A stretch of 64,000 nt of DNA, taken from positions 267,967-331,966 of the forward strand of contig JUHI01000007.1 of assembly GCA_000799755.1 (NCBI GenBank). The letters are read 5' to 3'. Positions within the stretch are counted from its first letter, which is position 1. Every line of letters starts with the position of its first letter. The notes beneath the pieces were generated by a model. That model did no database searches, was not told the origin of the DNA, and saw only the letters and a list, made by a program, of their open reading frames with translations. Below, one piece after another: positions 45,696 through 54,100 of the stretch. The position numbers were made by a program, and so were the translations under genes. This stretch comes from Martinezella tropici. GTDB lineage: Bacteria > Pseudomonadota > Alphaproteobacteria > Rhizobiales > Rhizobiaceae.

Positions 45696-46157
45696 ATGCT
45701 GTTCAAGCAATCATTGTTTCAATCCGTCCTCGACCGCCTCGACAGCGAAGAGGATACATCGGAAGAGGAAGAGGCGGCGCACCGCATCCGCGGCCTGAAC
45801 GTCAGCTTTGCCGCAACGGTGCTCGGCGGCGAGACGCCGGAAGCGCATCGGCCCGACGAAGCCTATCGCGATAATCTCGGCGATCCGATCATTACGCCGG
45901 AACCGCAACCCGCGCCGCAAGAGCCGGAGCCGCCTGTTATGCCCGAGCATCTCAGCCGAATATCACGGGAAGAGGTTGCAGCCGAGCTCGCGATCACCTC
46001 CGACCTCACGCGCGAAGCCCTGCAGGAAAAGCGTCGCAGCTTCGCCAAGGCCAATCATCCAGACAGTGTCGCTGCCCTCTTCCGCGAGCAGGCGACGGCG
46101 CGCATGACACTTGCCAACCAGCTGATCGATGAAGCCATACGCCGCCTAAAGCGGTGA
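45696..46157 (+). CDS. Hypothetical protein with J-domain-like C-terminus
   Basis: 153 residues from the ATG at 45696, seven bases after GGAG. The N-terminal half is acidic and proline/glutamate-rich with no fold seen. The C-terminal 55 residues (ISREEVAAELAI, then KRRSFAKANHPDSV) resemble a J domain with the HPD tripeptide that stimulates Hsp70. This would make it a DnaJ-like co-chaperone, but no membrane anchor or zinc domain is present. It ends directly at the stop of the convergent membrane-protein gene. Confidence 0.7.
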   Translation: MLFKQSLFQSVLDRLDSEEDTSEEEEAAHRIRGLNVSFAATVLGGETPEAHRPDEAYRDNLGDPIITPEPQPAPQEPEPPVMPEHLSRISREEVAAELAITSDLTREALQEKRRSFAKANHPDSVAALFREQATARMTLANQLIDEAIRRLKR

Positions 46158-46418
46158 TTACTTCTTGTCGTCCGCCGGTTCGTCATCCTCGACAGCCTCA
46201 TCCTGCGCGGGCGCAGGATTGGTCGCTTCGGGCGGCTGCGGCTTGAAGTTCAGAAGCAGCATCCAGGCGGCATAGGCGCCGAGCGCGCCCGACAGCATGG
46301 CCCAAAATGGCTGCGAGCCAAGCGTTTCGACCCCCGCCCAGCCAAAGCAGACGGCCACGATAAGGATACGCACCCAAAGCGGCTTGTACATGGGATGGCT
46401 GGGATCGATCAGTTGCAT
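46158..46418 (-). CDS. Small membrane protein, DUF3329-like
   Basis: 86 residues with two membrane helices (about residues 15-33 and 40-58) and a C-terminal tail rich in Pro, Glu and Asp that ends ADDKK. The MYKPLWVRILIVAVCFGWAGVE region resembles DUF3329 proteins, of unknown role. Convergent with, and touching, the J-domain-like gene. Confidence 0.65.
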   Translation of the reverse strand: MQLIDPSHPMYKPLWVRILIVAVCFGWAGVETLGSQPFWAMLSGALGAYAAWMLLLNFKPQPPEATNPAPAQDEAVEDDEPADDKK

Positions 46419-46517
46419 GGGTCTCTTTTGCCTGTTCCAGAAGACATGTCTTTAGCGCATCATCGGGAAAATTGTGAAGTCGTCGCTATAAAATAAGGTT
46501 TCGCGGGCGGATTTCGG

Positions 46518-46625
46518 CTAAAGCATCTCGCGCAAAAGTGCGCAGCGGTTTTGCGAGAACGACATGCGCAAAATCAAGAGCTTAAAGCGAGAGGAGCGAA
46601 TCTTAGAGATCGCGACACGCTTTAA
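46518..46625 (+). repeat. Rhizobiaceae intergenic mosaic repeat, copy 3
   Basis: Blocks CGCGCAAAAGTGCGCAGCGG, TTTTGCGAGAACGACATGCG, AAAATCAAGAGCTTAAAGCG. It is a related but distinct variant of copies 1 and 2, recognisable as a common rhizobial intergenic sequence. Fills most of the 335-base gap 46419-46753 before iolG; no gene is seen in the rest of that gap. Confidence 0.7.
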
Positions 46626-46753
46626 GCCGGCATCCAACCGGAATTTTCAGAATTGTGAAGTCGTGGCGGCTTGACGCCGCTAGCGGAAAATGGAATGAAA
46701 ATTCCATAGAGATTGATATTCGGTTCATTTGTTCCGAATCCAGGGAGGTAGAA

Positions 46754-47746
46754 ATGACTGTCAGATTTGGTCTGCTCGGTGCCGGACGCATCGGCAAGGT
46801 GCATGCAAAGGCCGTCAGCGGCGATGCCAACGCCAAGCTCGTCGCCGTCGCGGATGCGTTCCCCGCGGCCGCGGAAGCAATCTCCGCCGCCTATGGCTGC
46901 GACGTGCGCACCATCGAGGCGATCGAAGCCGCCAAGGACATCGATGCCGTCGTCATCTGCACGCCGACCGATACCCATGCCGATCTTATCGAGCGCTTCT
47001 CCCGCGCCGGCAAGGCCGTCTTCTGCGAAAAGCCCGTCGATCTCGACCTCGCCCGCGTGAAAGCCTGCATCAAGGTCGTGGATGAGACCAAGGGCAAGCT
47101 GATGGTTGGCTTCAACCGCCGCTTCGACCCGCATTTCATGGCCGTGAAGAAGGCCATCGACGAAGGCCGCATCGGCACCGTCGAAATGGTGACAATCACC
47201 TCGCGCGATCCGGGCGCCCCTCCCGTCGATTACATCAAGCGCTCCGGCGGCATCTTCCGCGACATGACCATCCATGATTTCGACATGGCGCGCTTCCTGC
47301 TCGGCGAAGAGCCTGTCGCCGTAACTGCGACAGCCGCCGTCCTTGTCGACAAGGCGATCGGTGAAGCCGGCGATTACGACAGCGTCTCCGTCATCCTCCA
47401 GACGGCATCGGGCAAGCAGGCGATCATCTCCAACTCGCGCCGCGCCACCTATGGCTACGATCAGCGCATCGAAATCCATGGCTCCAAGGGCCTGGTGTCA
47501 GCCGAAAACCAGCGCCCCTTCTCCATCGAAGTCGCCAATGGGGACGGCTACACCCGTCCGCCGCTGCATGATTTCTTCATGACGCGCTACACCGAAGCCT
47601 ATGCCAACGAGATCGCAAGCTTCATCGCCGCCGTCGAAAAGGGCGCCACCATCACGCCATCGGGCGCCGACGGCCTGGCCGCGCTGAAGTTGGCCGATGC
47701 CGCCCTGCAGTCCGTCAAGGAAGGCCGCCTCGTAAAGGTCGACTAA
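46754..47746 (+). CDS. iolG: Inositol 2-dehydrogenase
   Basis: 330 residues from the ATG at 46754, after a GGGAGGT ribosome site; an upstream in-frame start at 46655 lacks one. GFO/IDH/MocA fold: N-terminal GLLGAGRIGKVHA (residues 6-18), EKPVDLD with the conserved Lys, and DMTIHDFDMARFL with the catalytic Asp/His pair. It oxidises myo-inositol to scyllo-inosose with NAD. Other iol genes are absent, as in many rhizobia where iolG is separate. A perfect terminator follows. Confidence 0.92.
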   Translation: MTVRFGLLGAGRIGKVHAKAVSGDANAKLVAVADAFPAAAEAISAAYGCDVRTIEAIEAAKDIDAVVICTPTDTHADLIERFSRAGKAVFCEKPVDLDLARVKACIKVVDETKGKLMVGFNRRFDPHFMAVKKAIDEGRIGTVEMVTITSRDPGAPPVDYIKRSGGIFRDMTIHDFDMARFLLGEEPVAVTATAAVLVDKAIGEAGDYDSVSVILQTASGKQAIISNSRRATYGYDQRIEIHGSKGLVSAENQRPFSIEVANGDGYTRPPLHDFFMTRYTEAYANEIASFIAAVEKGATITPSGADGLAALKLADAALQSVKEGRLVKVD

Positions 47747-47782
47747 GCGATCCCCAATTCCGACAAGGAATACAGTCCTCCC

Positions 47783-47820
47783 AAAAAATCCGCCGCGAAT
47801 TGCTTCGCGGCGGATTTTTT
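47783..47820 (+). terminator. Strong intrinsic terminator after iolG
   Basis: AAAAAATCCGCCGCGAA pairs exactly with TTCGCGGCGGATTTTTT around a TTGC loop (17 bp), ending in six T. Symmetrical, so usable from both sides; it lies 37 bases past the iolG stop. Confidence 0.95.
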
Positions 47821-47911
47821 GCAATCGGAATGTGCTGCAATCCGGGTGCGATTTCAGACATCCGCAACCTCACCCTGCTGCCAGCGATTCCATTTCCTTA
47901 CTGGCATCCAT

Positions 47912-48895
47912 TCATACGCCGACCTGCACCACAAGCTTGCCGAACGTCGTGCCTGCCTCGATCAATCGATGGGCCTCGACGATATCCTCGAAGTCGAAGA
48001 CACGCGCAGGCTTGGCCTTGTAGGCCCCTTGCTCGACATGTCGGACGATCTTTTGAAATGGAATTTCTGAAAGCGGAAATTCAGGCCCGCCAAGCACCAG
48101 CGCACTTGCGAATACGCTGAGTTTCCGCCCGCTTGGAATCTGGAAAACCGGTTCCAGCGCCAGAGGTCCGCCGCCGCCGAGAAAGCCGACCTGACAAACC
48201 TCGCCGCCGCGTTTCAGCGCCGCCAGCGAGTCCAGGATCGTCCTGTTGCCGATAATGTCGAGCACTGCATCAACGCCGTCCGGATGCTTCGAACGCACCC
48301 GATGCGAAAGACCCTCCCCTTCGAGGAAAACCTCGTCGACACCAAGAGCCTCAAGATAGGCGAAGCGATCCTGCTGCCGGGTCGTGCCGAGAACATGCAG
48401 CCCGAGATGATGCGCGATGTTCACAGCCGCCTGTCCGAGTGCAGACGTTGCGCCCCGCACAAGCAGGCTCTGTCCTGGCGAAATATGCAGGATCGTCATC
48501 AGCGCACTCCATGCCGTGGCGTAGGATTCAGGCAGTGCGGCAAGCTCGGCCCATGAAAGTTCGGTATCAAACGTCACGACATTGCTGCGCGGCGCGGCTA
48601 CGAGTTCCGCGTAGCTTCCGTTCAGGTCTCGCCCGAGGCCACCCACGAGGGCGATCACCTTCTGGCCAACCCGAAACTGATTTCGGGGATCATGGCGCAC
48701 GAGGCCGACGCATTCGATGCCGGTGATTTCGGCGACGTCGCCCCAGGCTCCCGAGCGAAAGTAGATCTCGGCATGATTGAGGCCAAATGCCTTCACCTCT
48801 ATCAACACCTGGTCGAGGTTCGGCACCGGATCTGGCCGGTCTGCGACCTTCAGGACGTCCGGACCACCATGGGAACTGATAAGGATCGCGCGCAT
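47912..48895 (-). CDS. Quinone oxidoreductase / MDR-family dehydrogenase
   Basis: 327 residues from the ATG at 48895 with GGAG upstream. The catalytic domain has FGLNHAEIYFRSG in the position of the usual 'NPxDxxxRxG', the NADPH-binding part has VRGATSALGQAAVNIAHHLG (about residues 143-162). No structural zinc cysteines are seen, matching the quinone-oxidoreductase (Qor) branch. It reduces quinones or enones with NADPH. Divergent from the LysR gene at 49002, which probably controls it. Confidence 0.88.
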   Translation of the reverse strand: MRAILISSHGGPDVLKVADRPDPVPNLDQVLIEVKAFGLNHAEIYFRSGAWGDVAEITGIECVGLVRHDPRNQFRVGQKVIALVGGLGRDLNGSYAELVAAPRSNVVTFDTELSWAELAALPESYATAWSALMTILHISPGQSLLVRGATSALGQAAVNIAHHLGLHVLGTTRQQDRFAYLEALGVDEVFLEGEGLSHRVRSKHPDGVDAVLDIIGNRTILDSLAALKRGGEVCQVGFLGGGGPLALEPVFQIPSGRKLSVFASALVLGGPEFPLSEIPFQKIVRHVEQGAYKAKPARVFDFEDIVEAHRLIEAGTTFGKLVVQVGV

Positions 48896-49001
48896 GATCT
48901 TGCTCCAAAGCTTGCGTTTCGCGGTACTGCTGTGGAGAAACTAGGCGGCATCTCTGCAGATGTATTTTACAAAGTTCCGACATTCATTGTAGAGTTTGCA
49001 C

Positions 49002-49934
49002 ATGATCACCGTGACGATTGCCCAACTGCGCGTGCTCGACGCCGTGGTTGCCGAAGGTTCGCTCCAGGCCGCCGCCGAGCGCCTCGGCCGCACGCACCCA
49101 ACGATCCACACAGCGCTGGAATCGATGGAACGTATGATCGGCTTCAAGCTCTTCGACCGATCCGGCTATCGTCTCCAGCTGACCGCCGAAGGACATGCCT
49201 TCCTCGTCCGCGCCCGCCGGGTGCTCCATGGCATGGAGGATCTGGAGGCATTAGCACTTGGAATTGCCGCCGGGGAGGAAAGCGCCTTGCGGGTCGTCAT
49301 CGGCGATCTTACCCCGCTGCCCGCGACCCTCGGCATACTCAAGGATTTTTTCGCGGACCACCCGCAGACCCATTTGCATATGAGCTTCGAGGCACTCTCA
49401 GCGCCATGGCAGATGCTGCTCGCAGACGAGGCGGATGTCATCCTGCATCACGTGCCGAACGGCGACATCCGTTTCGAAACCCTGCCATTGGGTCGGGTCA
49501 AGCTCATCCCGGTGGCGGCGCCCGGCTTCCTGCCCTTTCCCGCGCATGAGGCGCGTGTCGATCGGCTGCGGCCCTATCTCCAATGCGTGATCCGCGACAG
49601 CGCCGAAAAGCCTGATGGTCCGGATTACTACCTGATCGAAGGCGCCCGTTCGTGTTCGGTCAGCGACCAGACGATGAAACGCGAGGTCATAGTGCAGGGC
49701 CTCGGCTGGGGCCATATGCCTGATTATCTCGTCGCGGATGATCTCGCCCAAGGTCGGCTGCTCTCGCTTGAAAACGCGCGGATGCAAGGCGGCGCGGTCG
49801 ACCTCGTTGTCGCCAGGAGGGTGGGCAAGGTGCATGGTCCAATTGCCAATAGACTTTGGGCTACGATCGCACAGAACTCCGTTTCAGTCTTTGCCTCGAA
49901 GCAAGCCCGCGGGGCTGACGCAGCTCCTTCATAA
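49002..49934 (+). CDS. LysR-family regulator
   Basis: 310 residues from the ATG at 49002 (MITVTIAQLRVLDAVV). The helix-turn-helix (GSLQAAAERLGRTHPTIHTAL, given as about residues 20-40) is followed by the effector domain, with the last 30 residues extending beyond most family members. The 106-base divergent region with the quinone oxidoreductase gene contains ACAAAGTTCCGACATTCAT-like T-N11-A elements, a possible operator. Effector unknown; an electrophile or quinone is plausible. Confidence 0.88.
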   Translation: MITVTIAQLRVLDAVVAEGSLQAAAERLGRTHPTIHTALESMERMIGFKLFDRSGYRLQLTAEGHAFLVRARRVLHGMEDLEALALGIAAGEESALRVVIGDLTPLPATLGILKDFFADHPQTHLHMSFEALSAPWQMLLADEADVILHHVPNGDIRFETLPLGRVKLIPVAAPGFLPFPAHEARVDRLRPYLQCVIRDSAEKPDGPDYYLIEGARSCSVSDQTMKREVIVQGLGWGHMPDYLVADDLAQGRLLSLENARMQGGAVDLVVARRVGKVHGPIANRLWATIAQNSVSVFASKQARGADAAPS

Positions 49935-49952
49935 AGCCGAGAGCGTCGGAGA

Positions 49953-50504
49953 TCAGGCATCGGAAGGGAGCGGTCGCCAACCGGTTGTCGCCGCCCATCG
50001 ATCGGCGCGACGAATGACGCTCCAGAAAAAATCGTCCTTGCCATCGGTATAGGCCGCCCTGTCATGTCCATGACGCTCCGCCAAACTGCGCTTCAGCGCC
50101 ACGTAAGGGGCATGCTCGTCAGCATGATTGCGCATGTAGTCCCGAAACAGCAACGCCCATTGCTCATGCCAGCTTCCCAGCCTCCTCACATGGATATGCG
50201 TACGCTCGTCACCGGGATTTTCCCGGAAATATCGTTTCGTGAGTTCGGGATTGGAAGGGCGCCAAACATATCCGCATTTCTCAAGCGGCACTGTCAGCGC
50301 ATCTATCGGCTCGAAACTCGCGACGGATACCTGGATATCTATGATCGGCTTGGAGGCGAGGCCGGAAATGGAGGTCGAACCTATATGGTCGATACGTTTT
50401 GCAACGTGACCGAGTTCGGCGCGAATAGCTTCCGCTTTCCTGCTGAATGCTTGCGCCCATTCGGCGGACCAATCGCATATCAAGATACGATCACTCTCGG
50501 TCAT
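49953..50504 (-). CDS. GrpB-family (UPF0157) protein
   Basis: 183 residues from the ATG at 50504, after AAGGAGAG. The family pattern is clear: W-x-x-x-F-x-x-E/K-A-x-x-I (WAQAFSRKAEAI), then DHIGSTSISGLASKPIIDIQV, which resembles a nucleotidyltransferase G-S-T/S motif, and a C-terminal YTDGKDDFFWSVIRRADRW. The fold is nucleotidyltransferase-like; an activity is not established. Confidence 0.9.
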   Translation of the reverse strand: MTESDRILICDWSAEWAQAFSRKAEAIRAELGHVAKRIDHIGSTSISGLASKPIIDIQVSVASFEPIDALTVPLEKCGYVWRPSNPELTKRYFRENPGDERTHIHVRRLGSWHEQWALLFRDYMRNHADEHAPYVALKRSLAERHGHDRAAYTDGKDDFFWSVIRRADRWAATTGWRPLPSDA

Positions 50505-50576
50505 GAGACTCTCCTTCACGTGTCAGTCCTGCGGCGGGGCTTCCTTGCTGTTGCACGGGTGTAGACACCCCCATCG

Positions 50577-51098
50577 TCAGGCGATCAATCTCCAGCCATA
50601 GGCGACCTCAATCAAGGTCGCCATGTCACGCCTGTCCTCCTTCTCGGCAACCACCTCTCCGCCCATATGCCGATAGAAGTCGCGTGCCGCCGCGTTCTCC
50701 TTCAAAACCCACAGGGCGACCGCGTCATGCCCGCGCGACCGGATTTCCGCTGTCATCGCGCCCATCAAGGCTCTGCCGAACCCTTTGCCCTGTTGTGATC
50801 GCAGCAGGTAGATCGCGCTGATTTCAGCCGCGAAACCCAGCTCCCGCAAGCGCGGATCACGCTGATGACCGCACGAACCGAAGCCGACGATCGAAGCCTG
50901 ATCCTCGATCACATAAACCGCGGTTCCAGCCGCAGCCGATGGATCGCCGAGTATTCTCGCCCACATGGCAGACCGAGCCTCGGCAGACTGGCCGGCAAGC
51001 ATGGCCTCGGGCAGCAATCCGGCATAAGTCTCATTCCACGCGGCGACGTGAACGGAACCGAGCTGGGCCGCATCCTCTATCGTTGCTCTGCGCAGCAT
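50577..51098 (-). CDS. GNAT-family N-acetyltransferase
   Basis: 173 residues from the ATG at 51098 (MLRRATIEDA), with AGGGAG about nine bases upstream; an ATG ten codons earlier is the alternative. Acetyl-CoA loop RSQQGKGFGRALMGA (about residues 106-120) and C-terminal ENAAARDFYRHMGGEVV are typical. VHVAAWNETYAGLLPEAML at the start is shared with the other GNAT at 29951, showing that both are of one subgroup. Substrate unknown. Confidence 0.87.
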   Translation of the reverse strand: MLRRATIEDAAQLGSVHVAAWNETYAGLLPEAMLAGQSAEARSAMWARILGDPSAAAGTAVYVIEDQASIVGFGSCGHQRDPRLRELGFAAEISAIYLLRSQQGKGFGRALMGAMTAEIRSRGHDAVALWVLKENAAARDFYRHMGGEVVAEKEDRRDMATLIEVAYGWRLIA

Positions 51099-51218
51099 CG
51101 CAAAAAATCTCCCTGCCTTCGCGTCCATGTTCGCGACCTAGCCGATCCGACAGCTTTTGCAACTGGTAAAACGCCGACCCGCAATGCGCTATCTCGATAA
51201 AAATAACTTGCAAATCAC

Positions 51219-51234
51219 ATAAGTACGCGCTTAT
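51219..51234. promoter_or_regulatory. ArsR-type operator overlapping the start region
   Basis: ATAAGTACGCGCTTAT is an inverted repeat (ATAAG-N6-CTTAT) ending eight bases before the ArsR-family ATG at 51243. Its position implies autorepression. There is no ribosome site between it and the ATG. Confidence 0.6.
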
Positions 51235-51242
51235 CTGTTCTC

Positions 51243-51557
51243 ATGATAGAGAACGAGATATTCCGGGCTCTGGCCGATCCGACCCGCCGCGCCATTTTCG
51301 AGAAGCTGGCCGCGGGCGGCATGAATGCCAGCGCCCTACGCGACGGCTTCGATATCAGCCAGCCCGCAATGTCGCAGCATCTTGCCGTTCTGCGCGGCGC
51401 CGGGCTGGTCAGGGAAGAGCGTCAGGGGCGTTTCGTGAATTACGAGGTCGATCCGGACGGGCTGACCCACATCGCCCAATGGCTGGCGAAATACCGAGCT
51501 TATTGGCCGGCTCGCATGGAAGCCCTCAAGGTCTTGTTGAAGGATATGGATCAATGA
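51243..51557 (+). CDS. ArsR-family regulator
   Basis: 104 residues of a winged helix-turn-helix repressor: ALADPTRRAIFEKLAAGGM, then FDISQPAMSQHLAVLRGAGLVREERQGR (recognition helix about residues 38-55). There are no metal-binding Cys pairs, so it is of the SdpR/YgaV-like non-metal group often paired with SRPBCC (AHSA1) proteins, as here with a four-base overlap. No Shine-Dalgarno sequence is seen before the ATG. Confidence 0.9.
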   Translation: MIENEIFRALADPTRRAIFEKLAAGGMNASALRDGFDISQPAMSQHLAVLRGAGLVREERQGRFVNYEVDPDGLTHIAQWLAKYRAYWPARMEALKVLLKDMDQ

Positions 51558-51913
51558 ACGACCTGAAGTTCCCCAAGCAGGGAAAAGCCATCGAACTGGA
51601 ATACGAGTTCAACGAGCCACCACAGAAGGTCTGGCGCGCGGTCAGCACGCCCGAACTCCGCGAAAGCTGGCTGCCGAAGGAGGCCCTCGCCAACCCTGAG
51701 GCAATTTCCGTAATTCAGGGCAAGGAGGTTCGCTACAGGCTGCGCGATGACGCGCCGCCCTTCCTCGAAAGCACCGTGACCTTCCGGCTCGCCCCGAACG
51801 CAACCGGCGGCACGAGCCTGCGGATCATCCACGAGCTTGACGACGCGCAGCTTCGCAAAACGTCGAAAGCCGCCGCCAACAACAACGGCTTCCCCGTCAT
51901 GCGCGCTGCCTGA
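51554..51913 (+). CDS. SRPBCC (AHSA1-type) domain protein
   Basis: 119 residues starting MNDLKFP at the ATG that overlaps the ArsR stop. The pattern EYEFNEPPQKVWRAVSTPELRESWLP is the START/Bet v1-like N-terminus of the activator-of-Hsp90-homologue-1-like group, which binds hydrophobic ligands. Somewhat shorter than typical members (140-150), with the last helix ending early. Its function is unknown; ligand sensing for the ArsR partner is a reasonable guess. Confidence 0.85.
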   Translation: MNDLKFPKQGKAIELEYEFNEPPQKVWRAVSTPELRESWLPKEALANPEAISVIQGKEVRYRLRDDAPPFLESTVTFRLAPNATGGTSLRIIHELDDAQLRKTSKAAANNNGFPVMRAA

Positions 51914-51957
51914 CGCACCAAACCGGTCAACAATTTCAATAGTATTGGAGTTCGCCG

Positions 51958-52581
51958 ATGCGCGAAACGATGCAACTCGTCCCTATGGTCGTAGAACAAT
52001 CCAGCAGAGGGGAGCGGTCTTTCGACATCTATTCCCGTCTGCTGCGAGAAAGGATCATCTTCCTGAACGGCGAAGTGAACGATGACGTCTCGGCCCTCGT
52101 CTGCGCCCAATTGCTGTTTCTCGAGGCCGAGAACCCCAAAAGGCCGATCCATCTCTACATCAACTCGCCCGGTGGCGTCGTGACCAGTGGCCTCGCGATG
52201 TATGATACCATGCGGTACATCCGTGCGCCGGTGCATACGCTATGCATGGGAACCGCCCGTTCCATGGGTTCGTTCCTGCTGATGTCGGGCCATCCGGGCG
52301 AGCGCAGCGCGCTTCCGAATGCCAGCATTCACATTCACCAGCCATTGGGCGGCTTCCAGGGGCAGGCCTCGGACATCTTCATCCATGCCGAGGAAATGAG
52401 GCGCACGAAGCATCGCATGACGCGGCTTTACGCCGAGCATTGCGGTCGCTCGTATGAGGAATTCGAGCGCGCCATGGACCGCGACCACTTCATGACCGCA
52501 GAGGAAGCTCTGGAATGGGGATTGATCGACCGCATTCTGCACGTGCGCGAGGAAGACCAGCCTTTCGTTTCGGCGGATTGA
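51958..52581 (+). CDS. clpP: ATP-dependent Clp protease proteolytic subunit
   Basis: 207 residues with the complete catalytic triad S102 (GTARSMGS), H127 (IHIHQPLGG) and D176 (MDRDHFMT). The N-terminal LVPMVVEQSSRGERSFDIYSRLL is canonical. GGAG precedes the ATG. It degrades unfolded or tagged proteins with ClpX or ClpA; no clpX is next to it, so it is likely one of several clpP paralogues found in rhizobia. Confidence 0.94.
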   Translation: MRETMQLVPMVVEQSSRGERSFDIYSRLLRERIIFLNGEVNDDVSALVCAQLLFLEAENPKRPIHLYINSPGGVVTSGLAMYDTMRYIRAPVHTLCMGTARSMGSFLLMSGHPGERSALPNASIHIHQPLGGFQGQASDIFIHAEEMRRTKHRMTRLYAEHCGRSYEEFERAMDRDHFMTAEEALEWGLIDRILHVREEDQPFVSAD

Positions 52582-52635
52582 TTTGGGTCATGGGCTATGC
52601 CGGTCTTGTGGCGGCCCCCTGACCTATCGGCGGCA

Positions 52636-53877
52636 TCAACCCGCCTCGTCGCGCAGGTCCGCAACCGAGGCCCCTCTCTTCACGACGTCATTGTCGATGA
52701 TCGAGAGCGCCCGGTTCAAATGTCCTTCGAAGACAAGCGTCGGCTCGTCGACCACCACACGCAGTTCCGGCATGCCCTCCATGCGCACGACATGCGATTC
52801 CGCCAGACCTTCGGTTATCCCTTCGATCAGCAGGTCGTAATAACGCACGCCCGGACCGGTAATGACGATCGGCATCCGCTCATGCAAGCTCAAGACGCGC
52901 GAAAGGCCGTTTCCGAGCGCCAGGCCGGCTTGACGGAAGGCCAGCACATTGCGGCGTCCGCCATGCCGGGCGCTCGCCGCGATCTTGTCGAGCTCGGCGA
53001 TCGGAACGAACTTCGCCGGGATCGTATCAAGCGGCACATCGAAAGCCGTGCGCAGCATGGCATAAAAACCGGCATAGGCCTCGATGCATCCCCGCGCGCC
53101 GCAGCGACACAGGCCTCCCCCAGGCACATGCATCATGTGCCCGAAATTCGGCGCCGATATCTGGTGGCCGCCTTCATGATCACGACGGACGATGCCGAGC
53201 CCGATGCTGTGGCCGAGCGACAGCGCAGCCAAGGCGCGGAAATCGCCGCCTTTACTGATTTCCTCCTGTCGCCCGAGCGCGGCAGCGACCAGCAGGGTTT
53301 CATTGCCAAGAATGACCTGCGCCGGCCATTCGTCGCGAAGCACGGCAGCAAAATCGATCTCATCCCGCCCAAAGATCGGCGACCAGCGCAGCACCGGCTC
53401 GGAAGCATCGACCAGCCCCTTGCTGCTGATCGAAATCATCAGCACCTTGTCGCGCGATAATTGCGAGCGGGTAACGATCCGGTTCAAAGCATCGCGCAAT
53501 CCGGCTACGAAACGCTCAACGCCCGCGGCGTTCTGCTGCCTGTCCTCGGTAAAGCGGTCGATCAGCCGGCCGGCATAATCGACCAGCGAATATTGCACGG
53601 CATCGGACGAGATGACGACGACGATCAGATAGCCGCAATCGCGCCGCTGCGAAAACAGGACGCGTGGCCGCCCGCGGCCGCTGGCCGCCTGCTGCTCCGC
53701 CTTTTCGATGATCTGCGCGCGCTCCAGATCCGCCGTGATGACGGAAACGGTTGCGGAGGAAAGCTTGGTAAAATCAGAAAGTTCGGTATGGGCGAGCGGA
53801 CCGTGGCGGCGCAGCGCCGACAAGACCAAAGCACTGTTCTTTTGACGGACCAATTCGGTGCTCGATTTGGCCAGCAT
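52636..53877 (-). CDS. ROK-family transcriptional repressor (XylR-like)
   Basis: 413 residues from the ATG at 53877, seven bases after AGGGAG; a TTG two codons earlier is less likely. N-terminal winged helix (LVRQKNSALVLSALRRHGPL, then LSSATVSVITADLERAQII) is followed by the ROK kinase-like fold with the zinc-binding cysteines in GGGLCRCGARGCIEAY (about residues 255-270). Divergent from xylF, with a perfect operator palindrome between them, so it most likely represses xylFHG in the absence of xylose or a related sugar. Confidence 0.92.
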   Translation of the reverse strand: MLAKSSTELVRQKNSALVLSALRRHGPLAHTELSDFTKLSSATVSVITADLERAQIIEKAEQQAASGRGRPRVLFSQRRDCGYLIVVVISSDAVQYSLVDYAGRLIDRFTEDRQQNAAGVERFVAGLRDALNRIVTRSQLSRDKVLMISISSKGLVDASEPVLRWSPIFGRDEIDFAAVLRDEWPAQVILGNETLLVAAALGRQEEISKGGDFRALAALSLGHSIGLGIVRRDHEGGHQISAPNFGHMMHVPGGGLCRCGARGCIEAYAGFYAMLRTAFDVPLDTIPAKFVPIAELDKIAASARHGGRRNVLAFRQAGLALGNGLSRVLSLHERMPIVITGPGVRYYDLLIEGITEGLAESHVVRMEGMPELRVVVDEPTLVFEGHLNRALSIIDNDVVKRGASVADLRDEAG

Positions 53878-53964
53878 CGGCAAACTCCCTGCTCATTCAA
53901 CCCTCCCCTTCCGCAGCCCCTGATAGCTTTTTCGGATGACCGATGAAACCTGCCAGTGCGGGTG

Positions 53965-54013
53965 TTGACAGCTGAAAAAATCTCTGACACTAAATTTCTC
54001 GACTGTCGAGAAA
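53965..54013 (+). promoter_or_regulatory. xylF promoter with ROK operator
   Basis: TTGACA at 53965-53970 is followed 18 bases later by ACTAAA (53989-53994), a possible -10. Immediately after, TTTCTCGACTGTCGAGAAA (53995-54013) is a perfect 9-1-9 palindrome with the C-G-A-C/G-T-C-G centre expected for ROK repressors. Binding would block the start of transcription. Confidence 0.75.
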
Positions 54014-54100
54014 AAAGTCCAAAGCATTTCTTGTCAGCATTTTCGCCGCGACCGACGGGAGTTCAGGATACGTGCGGTCGCATTCACTCGGGAGGATCAC

